Assembly: GCA_001687465.1 (NCBI GenBank)
Contig: LVLI01000935.1
Span: 1 to 12,859, forward strand
DNA: 12,859 bases
Direction: 5' to 3'
DNA from: Halocafeteria seosinensis
Lineage: Eukaryota > Sar > Bigyra > Bicosoecida
A program made the translations under genes and the position numbers. The notes beneath the pieces are model-generated. The model had not been told where the DNA came from. It did no database searches and saw only the letters and a list, made by a program, of their open reading frames with translations. Of the stretch, positions 9,701 through 12,859 are shown piece by piece. Position 1 is the first letter of the stretch. Each line of letters opens with the position of its first letter.

Positions 9701-12700
9701 GGAATTGTTCCAGGACGACACACTATGCATTCTTCCGCGATACTGTCCGCGATTTCACCGTCCTCACATGATCGACAGGAGGAATCGTCTTCACTCGCAA
9801 CAGTACCTGCGTGACACGGTATGCAGGAAAATTGATCTTCATCGGGTATCATTCCCGGACCGCAGCTTTTACATATATCATCCAGTCTTGAAGCGACTTC
9901 ATGTGCAGGGCAACTTGAACAACCATCTTGGTCAGCATTGGGCACTTTGCCGAAACCACATTCCTGACACTTATCGTCGTTGCCAGTAGCGAATTCGTGT
10001 GCGTCGCATTGCTGGCATTTTTCTCGGTCATTCGTGGGTACTTCCCCTGCTCCGCAACTGATGCAGAACTCATTCTTGCTGTCCGCTATTTTCCCAGAAT
10101 CGCACTGCTGGCATGTTGCTTCGGCAGCTGAAGCCACCTGGCCCTTCGGACAGTCGAAGCAGCTCGATTGGTTGGCAACGGGAACTGTACCGGCCCCGCA
10201 ATCGACACAATTCTCTTTGTTGCTATCGGTGATTTGATTAGGCTCACAATTGCGGCAAATTGAGTCGCTCTCAGATGCCACCTTTCCATTTGGGCACATC
10301 TCGCAAGTAGATTGGTCCGTAGATGGTATGAAACCCAGGCCGCACACCTCGCACGACGCCTTGTCGCTACCGACTGCCTTATGAGGGTCACAAGCGACGC
10401 AGCCATCCTGCTGTGGGGTGGGAATCTTCCCAGCTCCACAGGTTCTACATTCCATAGCGTGCATAGACGCATATTCATGGTCTGCGCATGGGTCACACAC
10501 AGTCCCACCGTCGTTTGGTATTTTTCCTGGTCCGCAGCTTACGCAATACTCGTTGTTATTACCTGGTATTGCACCAGCTCCACAAGGCTTGCATGTCATG
10601 TCGTCATTTGTCGCCACCTTATCCACCGGGCATTCCTTGCATCCAGATCGAGTATCATTAGGTACTTTTCCAGGACCGCAGGTCCAGCAAATGGCGTCTC
10701 CGGTACCTGAATATTGATATTGCGGACATGGAACGCAACCATCGCGTTCAGGATTCCGAATTTCCCCGGCTGGACATTCCCTGCATCTATCGTCATTTTC
10801 CGTAGCATACAAATGCGTAGGACACTCAATGCATCCATCACCATCACCATTTGGAACTCTTCCTGCCCCACAGCTGACACAAACCTCATTCTTACCGTCA
10901 GGTATTTTCCCCGGGTCGCAAGGAAGGCATGTTGCATCAGTCTCAGTAGCCACCTCCTCCGAGCGGCATGCAGTGCAGGATGTCTGATCCTCACTAGGTG
11001 CTTCGCCTTTGCCGCAACTTTCGCATTCGGCCCTGTTGTTACCTGGAACTTCGTTTGCTTCGCAGCTCCGACAAAACACGTCAGTCTCACTAGCTACTTC
11101 TGCAGCAGCACACTCCAGGCACGTGGATTGATTCGCAGCAGTAACGAATCCGAGAGGGCAAATGCGACAGCGGTTCTCTTCACTACTCGACACTTCATAG
11201 TTTTTACAGTGAACACAACCACTCTGTTCGGCATTCGGAATCTTCCCCGGGCCACAACTTAGACATTCAGCGTCATCTGTTCCAGCGTATTCGTGATCAT
11301 CACACGAAACGCAGCTTGTTCCCACCTTATCAGGGACCTTCCCAGTGCCACAGGTGACACAGAATTCGTGACGTTCATCTGGTACCTCACTGGCACCACA
11401 TGAACCACACGAGGCATCACCACTTCGCGCAACCTGGTCGCTATCGCATTCAATACAGCCAGAGTGATTGCCATTAGGAGCACTACCAGGGCGACAGTCC
11501 TGGCATATACTGTCGTGCTGCCTAGAATATTGGTGTTCCGGGCAGGCATGACATCCACTTTGCTCATGGTTCGGAACACTACCGACGCCGCAATCCGAAC
11601 AATTTGCAGCATCATGTTGGGCATACGAATGAGGGGGGCACTGTACACATCCATCATCGTTACTATTCGCTACTCGACCTGGCCCACAGCTGACGCAAGC
11701 GCCATTATAGCCATCTGGTACTTTCCCCGGCTCGCAGTCATGACACTTAGAGTCGGCCTCGGTGGCAACCTGATGCGGCGGGCATTCGGTACATGCTGTT
11801 TGATCCGACGTAGGGATGTTACCCACTCCACAGCTTATACATTCGGCCTTGTCACGATCTGGTATTTCATTTGCCTCACAAGAGCTGCAAACTAAGTCCG
11901 TGGCACCAGCCACCTCAGCAACCCCGCATTCCATGCAAAAGGTTTTATTAGCACTGGGCACAAACCCTTGAACACAGAGCGAACAACGTGCTTCTTCGAC
12001 GCCAGATACTTCGTACGGCTCACAAGCAATGCAGTCGTCCTGGTTGATGTTGGGAACTTTTGCAGCTCCACAACTTCGGCATACAGCGTCCTCAGCAACT
12101 GCAATTTCATGATCCTCACACCATTTACATGCGCTCCCATTTGCCAAGGGAACACGGCCAATTCCACAACTCTTGCACACTTCGTGGTTCTCGTCAGGAA
12201 CCTCCCCTACACCACACGACCTACACGACACGGAGCCTCGCATCGCGACCGCATCTACGGCACATGCATTACAACCAGAATGGTCACTGTTGGGAGCACT
12301 GCCGCGCTCACAATCCATACAGCTACTATTGTATCGCCCAGAATGCTGATCTTCCGGACAAACGTTACACCCATTTTGTATATAGTTGGGAATTCGACCG
12401 GCGCCACATATTGTACAGTTTGCATCGAACTCCATAGCATAGGAATACGGAGGACAGTACACACATTCATCACCATCATCATTCGGGACTTTGCCCGGGC
12501 CGCAAGCGACACAAATCTCATTACGGCAGTCAGGAATCGTTCCGGAACCACACGGCTGACACCTTGAATCAGCCTCCGTAGCAACTTCATCTGACGGACA
12601 CCCCATACAAACAGTCTGATTCCCATTAGGTACCTCGCCAATGCCACAGGGTATACACCGAGCCTTGTCGCTATCTGTAATTTCATTTGCGTCACAGGAT

Positions 12701-12859
12701 TCACACGCTACGTCGTGCTCACGAGCTACCTTGCCAATACCACATTCCTCGCAGCTCGATCCATTCACAGTTGGAATAAATCCAAGGGGACAGTCANGAC
12801 AAATAGCCTCTTCCCTTCCAGATACTTCATACGGTTCACAAGGATTGCATCCATCCTTT
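2992..12859 (-). CDS. Gene 2: giant type-I membrane protein of 16-residue cysteine repeats (5'-partial)
   Basis: The frame is open from the right window edge to TAG at 2994-2992, giving 3288 visible residues. The GTG at 12766-12768 is not a start: the frame continues upstream in perfect repeat register (two further complete units plus four residues) to the edge, so the true N-terminus lies outside. There are 187 complete 16-residue units with cysteines at positions 3 and 16, then a short Ser/Thr-rich juxtamembrane stretch, one transmembrane helix and a basic 252-residue tail. About 376 cysteines occur in the ectodomain and none in the tail. Many Asn-X-Ser/Thr sequons (NQT, NQS, NHS) suggest N-glycosylation. 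The spacing C-x2-C-x12-C resembles growth-factor-receptor or ephrin-receptor-like cysteine-rich repeats. A long, rigid, disulfide-linked surface stalk for adhesion or coat formation is inferred. It is a tandem paralogue of gene 1, which begins 891 bp downstream. One undetermined base lies at 12797. Confidence 0.95.
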   Translation of the reverse strand, partial: KDGCNPCEPYEVSGREEAICXDCPLGFIPTVNGSSCEECGIGKVAREHDVACESCDANEITDSDKARCIPCGIGEVPNGNQTVCMGCPSDEVATEADSRCQPCGSGTIPDCRNEICVACGPGKVPNDDGDECVYCPPYSYAMEFDANCTICGAGRIPNYIQNGCNVCPEDQHSGRYNSSCMDCERGSAPNSDHSGCNACAVDAVAMRGSVSCRSCGVGEVPDENHEVCKSCGIGRVPLANGSACKWCEDHEIAVAEDAVCRSCGAAKVPNINQDDCIACEPYEVSGVEEARCSLCVQGFVPSANKTFCMECGVAEVAGATDLVCSSCEANEIPDRDKAECISCGVGNIPTSDQTACTECPPHQVATEADSKCHDCEPGKVPDGYNGACVSCGPGRVANSNDDGCVQCPPHSYAQHDAANCSDCGVGSVPNHEQSGCHACPEHQYSRQHDSICQDCRPGSAPNGNHSGCIECDSDQVARSGDASCGSCGASEVPDERHEFCVTCGTGKVPDKVGTSCVSCDDHEYAGTDDAECLSCGPGKIPNAEQSGCVHCKNYEVSSSEENRCRICPLGFVTAANQSTCLECAAAEVASETDVFCRSCEANEVPGNNRAECESCGKGEAPSEDQTSCTACRSEEVATETDATCLPCDPGKIPDGKNEVCVSCGAGRVPNGDGDGCIECPTHLYATENDDRCRECPAGEIRNPERDGCVPCPQYQYSGTGDAICWTCGPGKVPNDTRSGCKECPVDKVATNDDMTCKPCGAGAIPGNNNEYCVSCGPGKIPNDGGTVCDPCADHEYASMHAMECRTCGAGKIPTPQQDGCVACDPHKAVGSDKASCEVCGLGFIPSTDQSTCEMCPNGKVASESDSICRNCEPNQITDSNKENCVDCGAGTVPVANQSSCFDCPKGQVASAAEATCQQCDSGKIADSKNEFCISCGAGEVPTNDREKCQQCDAHEFATGNDDKCQECGFGKVPNADQDGCSSCPAHEVASRLDDICKSCGPGMIPDEDQFSCIPCHAGTVASEDDSSCRSCEDGEIADSIAEECIVCRPGTIPAGNQTACVSCRAGEVSAPGDASCRSCDPGTVPDNSYESCKSCAPGKVPNTNQTVCIECQSNEVARAGDSACTLCTGVSIPDGKHEVCVNCGPGRVPNEAGDRCISCPASMYASENDDNCNRCDLGKVPNTRQDGCTSCPAHQVAGLNDDICKRCGPGKVPSFSQSVCIECKNGFVASEDDASCRRCEPNEIPDNYHESCISCGSGMVPNGNQTSCKDCDIDEVASPEDFSCRSCEEGTVPDAGREFCVSCGPGKVPSFMGDTCESCTPYEYATDSALQCSLCGPGAVPNFVGDGCTPCRSNEVAGSDDVICRDCGLGMVPNANRSTCQLCSAGEVAGREDALCHLCGAGTVSDVKHEYCVYCGPGSAPNVNQSACDECDSNKVAIPGDSSCWRCESGKIPSSTHDSCKSCGPGRVPNEAGNKCLSCAIYEYATDDGGSCETCGAGKVPNSNQDGCISCQMHQMADFEDDVCQSCPVGHVPALNQSVCIGCGHGSVAGVNDASCQSCERNEIADSNHEMCISCGGGMVPTKDQSSCKMCDDNQVATPGDASCQFCGPGEVPDSKQEACISCGAGTAPTTNGDRCTSCDAHQYSAIEDVQCKLCPSGKVPNSDKDGCISCETHEVAGLYDDICRSCGPGKEPNVNNSACLPCDADHISGARDDECLLCDAGHVPDLKQEHCVTCLAGEVPSANQTTCVPCEANQVARSGDTSCHTCAPNEIPNGLHEVCIACGTGRVPNARGDGCKRCPSYLYATTNDARCHECDFGTVPTNYQDGCTSCWANEVAGRQDDTCRPCGSGRIPNSNQSSCVRCAVGLVATKEDFVCQACEPNQISDSNQEMCVSCGPGMVPVANQSTCRPCASNEVASSGDAFCRPCDSGKIPDSKQEVCTSCGAGKIPDTTGQTCTTCDSHEYSAPSELQCSLCSTGKVPNANRDDCRSCQRHEVAGLSDDICQSCGPGKKPNGNHSSCQACNVGQVAGREDDVCHPCNAGRVPDYKQEHCVKCPAGRVSNYNQSACIACEANQAARSGDASCHTCGPNEIPAALREFCISCGAGKIPNAAGDRCESCPPYLYATANNAECQECEAGTVPTNEQDGCTNCRAHEVAGPMDDVCQPCGPGQIPDPIKSSCVRCDLGLVATKEDFSCQSCEPSEIPDRNQEICISCGVGKVPTTNQSTCTPCPQGHVSTAEDAVCLPCGPGKVPDYKQESCISCSSGRVPDATGAVCVSCADHEYARPSDKECTSCGTGRIPNPTQDGCETCPASQVSRSTDSVCISCGFGEIPSPERSACQNCSKHQVSAVADALCINCGRGRVPDQNKERCVSCPDGEIAAAEASVCQPCGVGRVPSPAKDECRNCSVGQFSSFFDVVCHDCGGGRVSSDDRGTCMKCPTYAVASALDTRCRGCGYGAIPNKEHDACVPCRFFEVSGPEDDICWSCGPGKVPNATQGVCLSCWPHQFSTSWDAECTACGNGQIPTAKGDGCEPCLKFQVATDVDSRCETCPLGMVPDPFQRECDNCTSYQVATKYDTECRNCGSGMVPTLDRGACRGCPAHEFATSAHAECRRCGAGEVPNKEQNGCVSCPNFQFATEFDSTCQECGAGKIPAESQDGCQNCSVNQFATNEDAQCQYCDSGTIPNENRDGCIACPPFEYATRFDTECYSCGSGEVPNAAQDGCRTCSTHEIASLQDTECLSCGPGQIPNDAQDECLPCNPEQVSESAESECHLCGAGTVPNSVNDLCIACPPHTFARESDVKCQFCGNGRIPTTAQSGCEDCPEHKIATRNDSVCRICDGGEVPNPEQNGCDNCLDHEIAASDDVSCQQCGPGKVPSSDRKSCTQCPANQFALLTDVSCRVCGDGSVPTPIQDGCLNCSYNEVATELSYECSECDGGTVPNGNHSTCIPCEPFEVAGANDTSCHPCGEDYVPTDSRTHCERCPSGSTAFLHDSTCHPVTSSASESTTDIGRVTTSFGVPGVLGIGLIALFVLVGVRRRQNALRASRVDDIKVMYAQQLRVPLRVARFFTDDEDNPRLHRQGLVSYGVDNKSSVEDTVRNVNPIREDSTSQPMATFVEFENSEIVKRKIWTLVSLDPPTREDAAYQDGLQVTSIDQIEKARLSIARRMRLRLRKWKALILGDVSPLVRISTHGPRKQDWKPTLTTEGSFDSETKMVPEQTHERVAAVALHPKLAKSNSKREFRQVRVDEHEGLTGFSPKSYHIAALQASKNHRLPRKKRGHSYSSDGT
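3751..3810 (-). other. Transmembrane helix of gene 2
   Basis: Twenty hydrophobic residues, beginning FGVPGVLGIG and ending ALFVLVGV, are followed at once by RRR. A Ser/Thr-rich linker (SSASESTTDIGRVTTS) separates them from the last cysteine repeat. The arrangement of cysteine-rich ectodomain, single helix and basic stop-transfer is that of a type-I membrane protein with its N-terminus outside the cell. Confidence 0.9.
3871..6030 (-). repeat. Membrane-proximal array of 45 units in strict A/P alternation
   Basis: All 45 units are 16 residues and alternate A-type (for example EFATSAHAEC) and P-type (EVPNKEQNGC), giving a 32-residue, 96-bp period with no triplets and no higher-order period that I can see. 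One P-type unit has Ser for the core Pro (HDCGGGRVSSDDRGTC). Aromatic A-type cores (FAT, YAT) are common. The last unit, ERCPSGSTAFLHDSTC, is the most divergent and leads into the juxtamembrane stretch. The doublet is probably the ancestral module. Confidence 0.9.
6031..6270 (-). repeat. Five-unit remnant of a higher-order repeat
   Basis: Units QSCEPSEIPDRNQEIC to ISCSSGRVPDATGAVC match positions 1-5 of the 20-unit repeat. They include the last P-D/P-N pair and the last full triplet of the protein. The following few units still echo positions 6-9 before the pattern becomes plain alternation, so the long-range periodicity fades out here. Confidence 0.75.
6271..9150 (-). repeat. Three 20-unit higher-order repeats (320 aa, 960 bp each)
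   Basis: The copies span 9150-8191, 8190-7231 and 7230-6271. They open with RRCEPNEIPDNYHESC, QSCERNEIADSNHEMC and QACEPNQISDSNQEMC. Position-specific marks recur every 20 units, such as VAGLYDDIC/VAGLSDDIC at position 8, RSGDTSC/RSGDASC at 13 and LYATTND/LYATANN at 16. They equal the 17-unit repeat plus one A, P-D, P-N triplet after position 9. Confidence 0.92.
9151..10254 (-). repeat. 23-unit higher-order repeat (368 aa, 1104 bp)
   Basis: It opens with RNCEPNQITDSNKENC, the equivalent of position 1 in the other repeats. It follows the 17-unit order but carries two extra A, P-D, P-N triplets after position 9. These are units 10-12 (HAGTVAS, EDGEIAD and RPGTIPA cores) and 13-15 (RAGEVSA, DPGTVPD and APGKVPN cores). 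It is the longest form and sits between the 17-unit and 20-unit blocks. Confidence 0.85.
10255..12702 (-). repeat. Three 17-unit higher-order repeats (272 aa, 816 bp each)
   Basis: The three copies span 12702-11887, 11886-11071 and 11070-10255. Each opens with a CEANE/CDANE unit (ESCDANEITDSDKARC, SSCEANEIPDRDKAEC, RSCEANEVPGNNRAEC) and closes with an A-type unit such as LECAAAEVASETDVFC. The order is fixed: YA-type units at positions 6 and 13, YS-type at 8, VSG-type at 15 and FVP/FIP-type at 16. The copies are diverged at protein level, so these are old duplications. The first has a single extra cysteine in unit 4. Confidence 0.93.
12703..12859 (-). repeat. Gene 2 repeat units, positions 14 (end) to 17 of a preceding 17-unit repeat
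   Basis: Three complete units (NPCEPYEVSGREEAIC, xDCPLGFIPTVNGSSC, EECGIGKVAREHDVAC) and the last four residues of another. They match positions 14-17 of the 17-unit repeat, so at least one more repeat, or the array start as in gene 1 (which begins at position 13), lies to the right. The first residue of the second unit is undetermined because of the N at 12797 (codon CNT: Leu, Pro, His or Arg). Confidence 0.9.
12797..12797. other. Undetermined base (N) inside gene 2
   Basis: A single N in codon 12798-12796 (minus strand CNT). It does not break the frame and falls on a variable unit position. It marks the sequence as draft quality at a highly repetitive site. Confidence 0.99.

Noticed and set aside
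3366-12704. Numerous long open frames in other frames across gene 2, some with recurrent LGTLPGPQ-like motifs
   Set aside because: The 48-bp period repeats the same codon phases in every frame, so stops are suppressed periodically. The motifs are antisense readings of the GPGKVP core.
1-12859. Direct assignment to Giardia-type variant surface proteins or ciliate surface antigens because of the CxxC motifs
   Set aside because: The membrane helix and long basic tail are unlike the short conserved tail of Giardia surface proteins, and the strict 16-residue period is unlike the longer periodic cysteine blocks of ciliate antigens. Only a general resemblance to cysteine-rich receptor repeats can be supported.

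Overview
The window looks like a piece of a microbial-eukaryote nuclear genome. It contains two giant, intron-free, head-to-tail genes on the minus strand, both encoding secreted or cell-surface proteins built from cysteine-rich 16-residue repeats. Eukaryotic origin is inferred from a signal peptide and many Asn-X-Ser/Thr sequons, a type-I membrane layout (ectodomain, one transmembrane helix, basic cytoplasmic tail), an 891-bp intergenic gap, and no Shine-Dalgarno or operon structure. Compact intron-poor genes with balanced base composition would suit a stramenopile such as a diatom or oomycete. That is a guess, because no lineage-specific marker is present. I see no RNA gene, CRISPR array or transposase.

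Layout, left to right on the plus strand. Positions 1-2100 hold the first 700 codons of gene 1, read leftwards and leaving the window with no stop: signal peptide, a cysteine-free N-terminal domain, then the repeat array. Positions 2101-2991 are intergenic: the promoter and 5'UTR side of gene 1, the 3' flank of gene 2, a TATA-like element and a nested inverted repeat. Positions 2992-12859 hold the last 3288 residues of gene 2. Its 5' end lies beyond the right edge, and the GTG at 12766-12768 is an internal valine codon, not a start. Gene 2 has 187 complete 16-residue units, a transmembrane helix and a 252-residue cytoplasmic tail.

The notable feature is the repeat architecture. Every one of the 187 visible units in gene 2 is exactly 16 residues (48 bp), with cysteines at positions 3 and 16 and no insertion or deletion. 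Units fall into an A-type (V/Y/F-A/S core) and P-type (V/I-P core, D or N variant). They combine into triplets (A, P-D, P-N) and doublets (A, P). These assemble into higher-order repeats of 17 units (272 aa, 816 bp), then 23 units, then 20 units. The three lengths differ by whole triplets inserted at one place. The membrane-proximal 45 units are plain alternating A/P doublets. Gene 1 has the same 17-unit order in the same register and carries a nearly identical duplication at exactly 816 bp. The two genes are therefore tandem paralogues that grow by higher-order-repeat duplication, probably making long disulfide-rich surface stalks or fibres.
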